This document shows positions 1 through 5,919 of a DNA stretch of 9,991 nucleotides, piece after piece. The notes under the pieces were generated by a model. That model saw only the letters and a list, made by a program, of their open reading frames with translations. It had not been told where the DNA came from and ran no database searches. The first letter of the stretch is position 1. Each line of letters starts with the position of its first letter. The stretch lies in NCBI GenBank assembly GCA_045539625.1, contig JAZQFS010000019.1, positions 1 to 9,991 on the forward strand, written 5' to 3'. Made by a program: the position numbers and the translations under genes. Origin of the DNA: UMGS1387 sp045539625. Its GTDB lineage: Bacteria; Bacillota; Clostridia; Oscillospirales; CAG-382.

Positions 1-4
1 AATT

Positions 5-859
5 TTAAGCAACATACTGACTTCGTAATTCAAGCGGAGTCAGTTTTGTTTTAAGTTGGATTCGTTGATGGTTGTAGAAATGGATGTACTCATCTATGAG
101 GAGGCGAGCCTCCTCATAGGATTGAAGCTTTGTGCGATAAATGCACTCTGTTTTGAGAATTGAAAAGAAATTTTCAGCTAAAGCGTTGTCATATGGGTTG
201 CCACGTCTTGACATTGACGGCGTAATGTTGTATGATTTAGTAAGGCAATAATATGCGTTTGAGGTATATTGAAAGCCTTGGTCACTGTGGAGCTGCAACT
301 CTGCAGTGACCTTCTCTTTTCTCTTGGCTGCTTTGATTGTACTTAAAACAAGATTGATGTTTTGATCGGTTCCGGTCTTGTAAGCAACAATGCTGTTGTC
401 ATACAAATCTCGTATGATGGAAAGATACAGAACTCCTTGCTTTGTGCGTATGTAAGAAATATCTGTTGCCCATTTTTGATTGGGTCTTTCAGCTTTGAAA
501 TCTCTATTCAAAAGGTTAGGATATTTGTGCAGATATTCTCCGTAATTGCGGTATTTCTTGCGTCTGATTACAGATAACAAGCCATATTTTTGCATAACAC
601 GAAGTATTGTCTTGGGATTTCGATGTATTCCGTGTCTTTCAAGCCAAATGTGTACTCTGCGGTAACCGTAAGTTCTGCCTCATTCTTCCTGACATTCCTT
701 TATCTTTTCAGCCAACGGCAAATCAAATGCAGGAATATCCATTCGAGAAACGAAGCCGTAATATCCGCTTCTTGATACCTTGAAAAATCTGCACATTTCG
801 CTTACCCCATATTTATCTTTGTGGCGGTAGATTACCAAATACTTTACGCTTGTTCTCAC
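5..859 (-). pseudogene. IS3-family transposase orfB, broken by an in-frame stop
   Basis: This is the catalytic subunit of an IS3-type transposase, 285 codons from a GTG at 859-857 to the TAA at 7-5. The first 59 residues hold the HTH_21-like region (KYGVSEMCRFFKVSRSGYY). Then comes a TGA at 682-680, and the same frame continues with GRTYGYRRVHIWLERHG, a conserved stretch of the family, so the stop interrupts homologous sequence. The integrase core follows with all three acidic residues: D133 (TDISYI), D193 (HSDQGF) and E229 (NALAENFF). The second D and the E are 35 residues apart, as expected for DDE/D35E. A single base change (for example CGA to TGA) would explain the stop. An ATG at 595 could give a 196-aa fragment with the core but without the HTH region. 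The GTG start overlaps the orfA stop as GTGA, with AGGAAGGA just upstream. Alternatives are a sequencing error or read-through. Confidence 0.87.
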
Positions 860-1191
860 TTCCTTCCTGTGAGCGAGAGAAAATCCCGCATTATTTCATT
901 TTCCATTTCCAAACTTCTTATTTTTGCCTCCTTGCGAGCAAGTATATATTTCAATTCTGCAACCTTATCTTGTTCGCTGACAACATATTCCTTTGGTGGT
1001 CGCCCCTTGCGTTTTATTGCTATTCCTGCTTCAAGTTTTCTTTGATTTGTATTATATCTATTAATGAAATTCTTAAGCTGTTTAATTTCAAACCCAAACG
1101 TCTCACATATTTCTCGATTGGTTTTCCCTTGTGATTTTAGTTCCAATATCTCTAATTCATATTCTTTTATGTGACGATAATTTCTTGGCAT
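856..1191 (-). CDS. IS3-family transposase orfA (HTH protein), 111 aa
   Basis: This small DNA-binding protein recognises the IS ends and partners the orfB catalytic protein. The start is the ATG at 1191-1189 (MPRNYRHIKEYELEIL), preceded by a strong AGGAGG seven bases upstream. A longer reading from 1275 would run back through the promoter and hairpin and has no such site. Residues about 9-45 form an HTH of the transposase type (LKSQGKTNREICETFGF...). A basic KRKGRPPKE segment follows near residues 60-70. The tail from about 78 (VAELKYILARKEAKIRSLEMENEIMRDF) has heptad-spaced Leu/Ile, the leucine-zipper-like tail usual in IS3 OrfA. The gene ends in TGA, sharing four bases with the GTG of orfB. 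No defect is visible in this gene. Confidence 0.9.
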   Translation of the reverse strand: MPRNYRHIKEYELEILELKSQGKTNREICETFGFEIKQLKNFINRYNTNQRKLEAGIAIKRKGRPPKEYVVSEQDKVAELKYILARKEAKIRSLEMENEIMRDFLSLTGRK

Positions 1192-1198
1192 AAAAATT

Positions 1199-1235
1199 CC
1201 TCCTATGGTAGTTTCTTTAATTCTACCATAGGAGG
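1199..1235 (-). promoter_or_regulatory. Hairpin covering the orfA ribosome binding site (read-through lock)
   Basis: A perfect 13-bp inverted repeat (CCTCCTATGGTAG at 1199-1211 and CTACCATAGGAGG at 1223-1235) is separated by an 11-nt loop. One arm contains the AGGAGG of orfA. The other overlaps the -10 region of the internal promoter. RNA entering from outside the IS would contain both arms and bury the ribosome binding site, whereas RNA started at the internal promoter lacks the upstream arm. This matches the known strategy by which several IS elements avoid activation by external transcription. The role here is inferred. Confidence 0.75.
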
Positions 1236-1248
1236 TCTCTTTTTTCAA
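1220..1248 (-). promoter_or_regulatory. IS internal promoter driving orfA
   Basis: The minus strand shows TTGAAA (1248-1243), a 17-bp spacer and TAGAAT (1225-1220). Each box matches the sigma-70/sigma-A consensus at 5 of 6 positions. TG-G directly before the -10 box makes it an extended -10. Transcription should start near 1213, inside the loop of the inverted repeat at 1199-1235, leaving a leader of about 20 nt with a free AGGAGG. Confidence 0.7.
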
Positions 1249-1250
1249 TT

Positions 1251-1267
1251 GTCCGTTTTTAACGGAC
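1251..1267. repeat. Short inverted repeat near the IS end
   Basis: GTCCGTT (1251-1257) and AACGGAC (1261-1267) form a perfect 7-bp stem around TTT. It lies between the presumed IS tip and the internal promoter. It may be part of the terminal inverted repeat bound by transposase, but the matching end is outside the window, so the role is unproven. Confidence 0.5.
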
Positions 1268-1303
1268 TTGTGCAATTACTCCGGGGACTTTCGTTATATA
1301 CAT

Positions 1304-2341
1304 TCAATTTTCCGATGCTTCGTTTTCGTTTGAGAGATTGGCATAGTAAAGAAGCTGTTTTCTTGATGAAATGCCAAGCTTTTGATAAATATTCTTGTTA
1401 TGGAATTTGAGGGTGTTTTCCTTTATGCCTACAGCTTCTGCCGTTTCCGCAGTGCTTTTTCCCGAAACGTAGAGGTCGAATACTTTTCTCTCGGTTACCG
1501 TAAGAAGTGAAATACCGTCGCAGAAACGCTGATACTCGTCTATTGGATCTTCGGCTGTTTCTTCAGCTTCTGAATTTACTGTCGCAGCTTCCGCTGCTTC
1601 TGTTTCCCCGACAGTTTGAGGAACAGGTATCTGTTTCGTTGTGACCGAAGCCTCCGACTCCGCATTTGCCGTATGCTCCTGTACCTGAAGCATTATGTAC
1701 AGCATAAGCAAAAACAGCTCTGTTATTATATACGATATAGAAAGAAACTCAAATTCAATGTCAATGATCTTTTCGATTCCCCATACGGCGATGTTGCCCA
1801 GTGTAACAGACGCAAGAAGCGTTGCATGGGAAGCCGAGGTTATTCTTCTTTTGAACATTGCATATATGATAATTCCTATCATTATTGCAAAATACAAAAG
1901 CAGATACAGCGCATAGACTCTGTGAAGCGGACCGTATTCTTTGACAAGCGTTGTAAGACCGTTTGTAATGTCGATTGTAACTGATTTGTAATAGCAGTCA
2001 AGGTAGCCGGGTGTTGCCGCAATAAGAAATACGATGCAGGTTATGGGCAAAAGCGTTGCCGTTGCAATCTTTCTGTAGCCTGTCTTGCACACATTCATTA
2101 TTGTCATAAGTATACACAGCGGCAGAAATGCCGAGCCGAGGTATGCTATTCTGTTGGAAAGCAGAGCCTCGCCAAGCGTTTTTGAAACGGACAAACATAA
2201 ATATCCGCCGTTTACTATAAATACCGAGAAATACAGAAGTAACATCCATATTTCCTTTTTCTTCATTGCACAGCAGTATCCTATTGCAAGAAGAAGCGAA
2301 AGAACGGTGGTTACCGCATAAATAACTGATATACTTGACAT
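1304..2341 (-). CDS. Seven-TM sensor fused to a LuxR-type DNA-binding domain, 345 aa
   Basis: This is a membrane-bound one-component regulator. Seven hydrophobic segments lie at about residues 5-25, 31-52, 62-85, 92-110, 143-163, 172-190 and 197-221. The arrangement resembles the N-terminal 7TM sensor module of some histidine kinases, but no kinase domain follows. An Ala/Glu/Thr-rich linker (about 222-265) leads to a LuxR/GerE helix-turn-helix (about 278-336) with LTVTERKVFDLYVSGKSTAE and the recognition segment ENTLKFHNKNIYQKLGISSR. There is no receiver domain, so any signal must come through the membrane part. The ATG at 2341 is chosen because AAAGGTG lies just upstream and it follows the stop of the HTH gene by 10 bp. 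A longer reading to 2539 would overlap that gene almost completely. It is the last gene of the minus-strand cluster, and an IS lies just beyond it. The ligand is unknown. Confidence 0.85.
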   Translation of the reverse strand: MSSISVIYAVTTVLSLLLAIGYCCAMKKKEIWMLLLYFSVFIVNGGYLCLSVSKTLGEALLSNRIAYLGSAFLPLCILMTIMNVCKTGYRKIATATLLPITCIVFLIAATPGYLDCYYKSVTIDITNGLTTLVKEYGPLHRVYALYLLLYFAIMIGIIIYAMFKRRITSASHATLLASVTLGNIAVWGIEKIIDIEFEFLSISYIITELFLLMLYIMLQVQEHTANAESEASVTTKQIPVPQTVGETEAAEAATVNSEAEETAEDPIDEYQRFCDGISLLTVTERKVFDLYVSGKSTAETAEAVGIKENTLKFHNKNIYQKLGISSRKQLLYYANLSNENEASEN

Positions 2342-2351
2342 TTTTTCACCT

Positions 2352-2573
2352 TTAGCTTTCTCCGTTAAGCACCCATTTTTCGTCATAGCCGAATTCAAGG
2401 GCAATAAGCTTTGCCAGGGCAGGAGATATTTTTTTGTTGACATTCTCACGGGAAGGTCCGTTGGTTGTGAGAATATAGATATAATTCTCGGTAACACCGA
2501 GACGTGATGCAAATTCACGCTTTGTAATTTTTTGTTCACTTATTATTTTGTTCAGTCGGTCGGCAAGAGTCAT
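2352..2573 (-). CDS. Small Cro/CI-type HTH regulator, 73 aa
   Basis: This short protein is essentially one XRE/Cro-CI-like helix-turn-helix domain: RLNKIISEQKITKREFASRLGVTENYIYILTTN forms helices 1-3, and the tail ISPALAKLIALEFGYDEKWVLNGES is typical of phage-type and chromosomal XRE regulators. There is no sensor or oligomerisation domain, so it may act as a simple DNA-binding partner or feedback regulator. Its ATG overlaps the TAA of the upstream sensor gene by one base (TAATG), and GGAGGT lies about 8 bases upstream, so translational coupling is likely. The next gene starts 10 bp after its stop. It therefore sits inside the operon, between the two LuxR-type membrane regulators. Its target sites are not identifiable from the sequence. 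Confidence 0.85.
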   Translation of the reverse strand: MTLADRLNKIISEQKITKREFASRLGVTENYIYILTTNGPSRENVNKKISPALAKLIALEFGYDEKWVLNGES

Positions 2574-4189
2574 TATATTTTACCTCCGTTTTCCTGAGTA
2601 TAAAGTGCGGCGTACCTTAGCATTTGCTTTCTTGAAGAAACGCCAAGCTTTTCGTAAATGTTGCTGTTGTGGAACTTCAGTGTGCTTTCCTTTATGCCTG
2701 TTGCTTCTATAATCTCTTTAGCTGTTTTACCTGCAAGATACATTACGAAAATATAGCGTCCGGATTTTGTCAGCATCTTTATGCCTATGACGAAATTTTC
2801 GTAATCCTCGGGATTTATCTCGTTTTTGCGTGAGTATGACAGCTTTTCTATTTCACACTGTACCCTTGCAAGCTCGGTTTCCGCTTTTTCCTTTTCCTCC
2901 GAAAGCTCCTCGTAGGCGATTTCGTATTCCTTGTCCTTTTCCGAAAGAAAATCGAAAAGGTCGCTTATTTCCGAAAGCCTTGAATGGGATTCGTAATGCT
3001 CAAATCTTCTTATTTGTTCAAGTCCTTCCATTATCGGCTTCATAAAGCGTTTGCTTAAGATACGGCATAACGATATGGCAAATGAGCAGAGAAGTATTAA
3101 GAATACGACAATCTGTACTGTATTTGTGAAAACAGCCTTGTCGAAATCCTTTTTCGGCATTATGACAAGAAGCAGTTGCTTTCCTTCTGTATCGTATTCC
3201 GGAGAGCTTTCAAGTCCTACATATACTTCGTTTTCTGTTTCAAGCACCAAAAGTCCGTCGTCACCGTCACTGATATTTATAGCACCTGCAGGAGGCAGAA
3301 AATACCCGTCCTCTGTACCGCATATCATCGCATTATCGGCATTTACGTTATCCCGTGACGGAAGCCACAGACACATAAGATGCTCAAGGATTGCAGATTG
3401 GGCATGATTCATCTTAAAGGCGTGGTCACTTATCTCAAAGCCGCATACACCTATAACCTTTCCGTTATTTGTGCGAATAGGCACCGTCATAAGAGTTGCT
3501 TTTTCGCTTGTTCCCGGAATAGTTACAACATTTGTAAAGTTATATGCCGTTTCAAGAGGAATGTCGGGAGATGTTCTCATTATCTCGTCGTAATTGGGAA
3601 ACAGCCTTGTATCAAATTCAAGCTGCCATTTTCTGTGAGGCATAACCGATGCTTCTTTTCCTATAGAGGCATCACCTCTGAACAGAAGAAGAGTTTCGTC
3701 GGACAAGTTCTGTGAGCCTCGCTGAACGTAAAGACCGGATCTTGAATGTCCGTCCTTGTTTGAACTGCTGTTTACGGTAGTATCAAGCATTATAAAAATG
3801 CCCGAGCTTTCCGATTTTAGAATTTCATCTGTCAAAAGCTCAAGAAGCATGCTTTGTATCTCTGCAATATGCTCGGGAGAATCACTTAAATCTTCAAAAT
3901 CAAGTCCGTTCTCTCTCAGATAGTATGAAAGTATCCTTGATGTATCTGACGAAAGGTTTGCACTCCTCATTGCAAGCTCCTCGTGGTGTGAGGTAATTTC
4001 TTTTTCAAAGACCTCCATCTGAAGCTGTAAAGTGTTTGAAATGGTGTCAGAGGGCTTTGCAAAGGTTCCGAGAATAATCATTCCAAAGGCGATTACAACG
4101 AGTATTACGACAGTCAGAATCATCATATATCCGAACAAACTGTCTCTCATTTTCAGCTTCCCTTTGGGAAGAAACTTGGAAAAACGCAT
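2573..4189 (-). CDS. Two-TM extracellular sensor with LuxR-type DNA-binding tail, 538 aa
   Basis: This is a membrane-tethered transcription regulator. TM1 is at about residues 22-42 and TM2 at about 356-377, enclosing an extracytoplasmic domain of about 310 residues. That domain looks CACHE-like: a helical start after TM1 and a strand such as NNGKVIGVCGFEIS around 241-254. I am not certain of the class. After TM2 a charged coiled coil (about 415-455, EEKEKAETELARVQCEIEKL) leads to a LuxR/GerE domain (about 466-528) with ESTLKFHNSNIYEKLGVSSRK. No kinase or receiver domain is visible. The start at 4189 has GGAGGAG just upstream; Met14 is a weaker alternative. The gene follows the solute-binding lipoprotein by 41 bp and overlaps the next HTH gene by one base. 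The coiled coil suggests signalling by dimer rearrangement. A likely partner outside the membrane is the lipoprotein encoded upstream (inference). Confidence 0.85.
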   Translation of the reverse strand: MRFSKFLPKGKLKMRDSLFGYMMILTVVILVVIAFGMIILGTFAKPSDTISNTLQLQMEVFEKEITSHHEELAMRSANLSSDTSRILSYYLRENGLDFEDLSDSPEHIAEIQSMLLELLTDEILKSESSGIFIMLDTTVNSSSNKDGHSRSGLYVQRGSQNLSDETLLLFRGDASIGKEASVMPHRKWQLEFDTRLFPNYDEIMRTSPDIPLETAYNFTNVVTIPGTSEKATLMTVPIRTNNGKVIGVCGFEISDHAFKMNHAQSAILEHLMCLWLPSRDNVNADNAMICGTEDGYFLPPAGAINISDGDDGLLVLETENEVYVGLESSPEYDTEGKQLLLVIMPKKDFDKAVFTNTVQIVVFLILLCSFAISLCRILSKRFMKPIMEGLEQIRRFEHYESHSRLSEISDLFDFLSEKDKEYEIAYEELSEEKEKAETELARVQCEIEKLSYSRKNEINPEDYENFVIGIKMLTKSGRYIFVMYLAGKTAKEIIEATGIKESTLKFHNSNIYEKLGVSSRKQMLRYAALYTQENGGKI

Positions 4190-4199
4190 ATTCTCCTCC

Positions 4200-4241
4200 G
4201 TTTAAATTTACCTAATTTAATTTACCGAATTTAATTTACCG
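4200..4241. repeat. Tandem 14-bp repeat across the end of the lipoprotein gene
   Basis: AATTTAATTTACCG occurs twice in perfect tandem (4214-4227 and 4228-4241). A degenerate third copy lies at 4200-4213, matching at 10 of 14 positions. The TAA of the solute-binding protein gene (4233-4231) lies inside one unit, so the last codons and the stop belong to the repeat. The array fills most of the 41-bp gap before the sensor gene and ends at its ribosome binding site. Replication slippage is the simplest origin. A regulatory role is possible but not shown. Confidence 0.8.
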
Positions 4242-5544
4242 AAGTAAACATTTCCCATATAGCTTCCGCAAAAGCTTCGGGACTTTCATATAAATCGGGA
4301 TTACGCTGTCCGATACGGACATCACCGTAAAAATCATACACCTTAGCGTAATAATTGGGGAAATTGGGCTCGGTTACGGCAGTGCAATTCTCTGCTGTAT
4401 GTCCGAGTGCTTCATAAAGACTTTCGTATCCCTCATCCTTGAATTCGTAGGTCTTGATTTTATTGAAGGCGTCCTTTTTTACCGGCATATATCCTGTTTC
4501 CGCAACGAAAGCGAGATTTCTGTCGCTCTCGGTGAGCCATTTGGCGAAAACAGCTGCAGCCTCAGCCTTTTGAGAGGTGGTTTTGCAGCAAGCAAGTCCC
4601 ACACCTGCCTGGGTAACAAGATTCTTTCCGTTTCCTGCCTGAGGCAGCGGAAGCACCTTAAGATTCATAGGTTCGCTTGTATTGTCGGGATATGTAATTG
4701 TATCATTGTAGTAAAGAATGGAGGCGCTTGAGCCGATACCGCAGGCAACCTCGCCTGTCATTACCTGAGTGTTTGAATAAAGGTCGGATACCATAATGTG
4801 TCCCTTTGATATGGAAGAAGCGAACTTCATAAAGCAGTCCTTAAAGGTTTCATTTGAGTAGTCGTACCAGCCGTCCTTATAAAAACCGTCCGCACCCTGC
4901 GACATTGCGTAAAGCTCGATACAGCGCAAAGGATAGTCTACCGCACAGAAAGCCTTGCCGCCCGACCATTCATGATATTTTTCCGCCGCTTCAAAGAAGC
5001 CGCCCCATGTGGAAAGAGTTTGGTATGTAACACCTGTGTCGGCAGAAAAACGCCCGAATACACCGTCTGCCATAAAGAGAAGATGCGTTGATTTTGATAC
5101 GGGAAACACCGCAAGGCTGTCGTCAACCATTCCGTCTGCCAGAAACTCCGGTACGATTTCAGAAAGCTCTTTTTCCGTAAACAGCTCATTCCAGTTTACA
5201 AGATTATCTTTACCAAGAGCCTCTGCGTTGTTATTGTGACAGAAGAACAAATCGGGCATTTCGGGAGCACCGGGATGACCTGTCTGTGCTTCCATAAGCT
5301 CCGGACCTACCTTTGATGCGTTTGTCATAGAAGTAACATTTATGATTATTCCTTTTTCGCGGCCGACGGTTTGATTGAACTCATTTAAAAGCAGGTTCAT
5401 AGGTGAGCTTGCCTGCTCGCCGTATACGTGCCACAAGGTAAGAGTTACAGGATCATTAGGTGACAGCTCTGACTTTTCACCGCAACCTGTTATGCATCCG
5501 AGCATTGTCGAAAAAATCATTAAAACTGCAAGTATTTTCTTCAT
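4231..5544 (-). CDS. Extracellular solute-binding lipoprotein, family 1, 437 aa
   Basis: This is a secreted lipoprotein of the type that feeds sugars or related solutes to ABC importers. The N-terminus MKKILAVLMIFSTMLGCITGC is a lipoprotein signal peptide; ITGC fits the lipobox, making Cys21 the probable lipidated residue (Cys17 in MLGC is a second option). The mature part starts PVTLTLWHVYGEQ, as in SBP_bac_1 proteins, and has a late AAAVFAKWLTESDRNLAFVAETGYMPV block characteristic of this family. The start at 5544 is preceded by GGAGG at normal spacing; a start 27 bp upstream would place extra residues before the signal peptide. No permease or ATPase gene is adjacent. Instead the next gene encodes a membrane sensor with a DNA-binding tail. 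It may supply a distant transporter or act as a ligand-presenting co-receptor; the second is inference from context. The ligand is unknown. Confidence 0.88.
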   Translation of the reverse strand: MKKILAVLMIFSTMLGCITGCGEKSELSPNDPVTLTLWHVYGEQASSPMNLLLNEFNQTVGREKGIIINVTSMTNASKVGPELMEAQTGHPGAPEMPDLFFCHNNNAEALGKDNLVNWNELFTEKELSEIVPEFLADGMVDDSLAVFPVSKSTHLLFMADGVFGRFSADTGVTYQTLSTWGGFFEAAEKYHEWSGGKAFCAVDYPLRCIELYAMSQGADGFYKDGWYDYSNETFKDCFMKFASSISKGHIMVSDLYSNTQVMTGEVACGIGSSASILYYNDTITYPDNTSEPMNLKVLPLPQAGNGKNLVTQAGVGLACCKTTSQKAEAAAVFAKWLTESDRNLAFVAETGYMPVKKDAFNKIKTYEFKDEGYESLYEALGHTAENCTAVTEPNFPNYYAKVYDFYGDVRIGQRNPDLYESPEAFAEAIWEMFTSVN

Positions 5545-5556
5545 TTTTCCTCCTTT

Positions 5557-5573
5557 GGGCGGTGTAGCCACCC
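5557..5573 (-). promoter_or_regulatory. Leader hairpin next to the lipoprotein ribosome binding site
   Basis: In the mRNA sense this reads GGGUGG-CUACA-CCGCCC, a 6-bp stem (one G-U pair) with a 5-nt loop. It ends 3 nt before the GGAGG at 5553-5549. It leaves the ribosome binding site open and might shield the leader or influence initiation. I do not recognise a known riboswitch class. Confidence 0.4.
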
Positions 5574-5764
5574 GTTTCCCATACTTTTTCCCCTACCTTT
5601 TTTCAAAAAAACAAAATTATTTTTATATTTTCCTAAACTTTCGGGTGTTTAGTCGGGGGACAAATCCCGGAAAAAATATATAATTACAATTGAAAGAATA
5701 CATAAGGGAGGGAACACATCTTGATTTCAGATAGTTTTTTGGTAAAGAGCCGAGAGAGGCTTGC

Positions 5765-5800
5765 ATGATATGTAATATCATACAAAGGAATACCCCTTTG
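5765..5800. promoter_or_regulatory. Pair of adjacent inverted repeats, candidate operator
   Basis: ATGATAT-GTA-ATATCAT (5765-5781) is a perfect 17-bp palindrome. One base later CAAAGG-AATACC-CCTTTG (5783-5800) is a second perfect inverted repeat, and its last three bases are the first half of the putative -35 box. The symmetry and position suit binding of a dimeric regulator before the SLH gene. The binding protein is unknown. Confidence 0.45.
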
Positions 5801-5826
5801 GCGCTTCTTCTGATTTTCAATATTAT
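5798..5826 (+). promoter_or_regulatory. Candidate sigma-A promoter for the SLH-gene operon
   Basis: TTGGCG (5798-5803, 4 of 6 consensus matches), a 17-bp spacer and TATTAT (5821-5826, 5 of 6) precede the SLH gene. The start of transcription would be near 5833, giving a leader of about 87 nt. Other AT-rich hexamers nearby are weaker because they lack a partner at the right distance. Confidence 0.45.
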
Positions 5827-5919
5827 ACCATATTATTTTGATTTAGTCAAGACAAGCGCTGTGCAAACATTTGTAAAGCTTTTTGAAAAAAATAAAATAA
5901 GCGAAAAGGAGTTTTTATT

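Larger units (their letters stand above)
1..1274 (-). mobile_element. IS3-family insertion sequence, right part, cut by the window edge
   Basis: The element has the two-gene IS3 layout: a small HTH protein (orfA) followed, in the -1 frame, by a DDE transposase (orfB), both on the minus strand. The orfB stop lies at 5-7, so the distal terminal repeat falls outside the window and the target duplication cannot be checked. The end before orfA is placed tentatively at 1274. There the minus strand starts TGCACAAGTCCG, fitting the TG...CA ends usual in IS3 elements, and is followed by a short inverted repeat at 1251-1267. The exact end could be some bases either side. Because orfB carries a stop codon, this copy is probably not autonomous. 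It sits about 29 bp beyond the stop codon of the seven-TM LuxR gene. Confidence 0.85.
5545..5919. other. Divergent intergenic region between lipoprotein and SLH genes
   Basis: These 375 bp separate two divergent genes and should hold both promoters. The left half is AT-rich (5580-5700), with several TATA-like hexamers but no convincing -35/-10 pair for the minus-strand operon. A small GGGA-CAAA-TCCC hairpin lies at 5657-5668. The right half holds a 17-bp palindrome, a second inverted repeat and the best plus-strand promoter. A 15-codon reading frame with a good ribosome binding site but a TTG start (5721-5768) is noted among the findings and not called as a gene. No RNA gene was recognised. 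Confidence 0.7.

Noticed and set aside
1192..1275. 28-residue N-terminal extension of orfA
   Set aside because: It reads through the internal promoter and hairpin; the ATG at 1191 has a strong AGGAGG and matches the expected family start.
2339..2539. N-terminal extension of the seven-TM regulator to 2539
   Set aside because: It would overlap nearly the whole XRE gene in another frame, while the ATG at 2341 has its own AAAGGTG and begins the first membrane segment.
5545..5580. preQ1-like riboswitch suggested by CUACACC in the leader
   Set aside because: The surrounding consensus (the A-rich tail and the first stem partner) is missing, and the gene is not a queuosine gene.
5623..5820. 65-codon minus-strand frame upstream of the lipoprotein gene
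   Set aside because: It lies across the AT-rich promoter region and the palindromes, shows no family pattern and has no convincing ribosome binding site.
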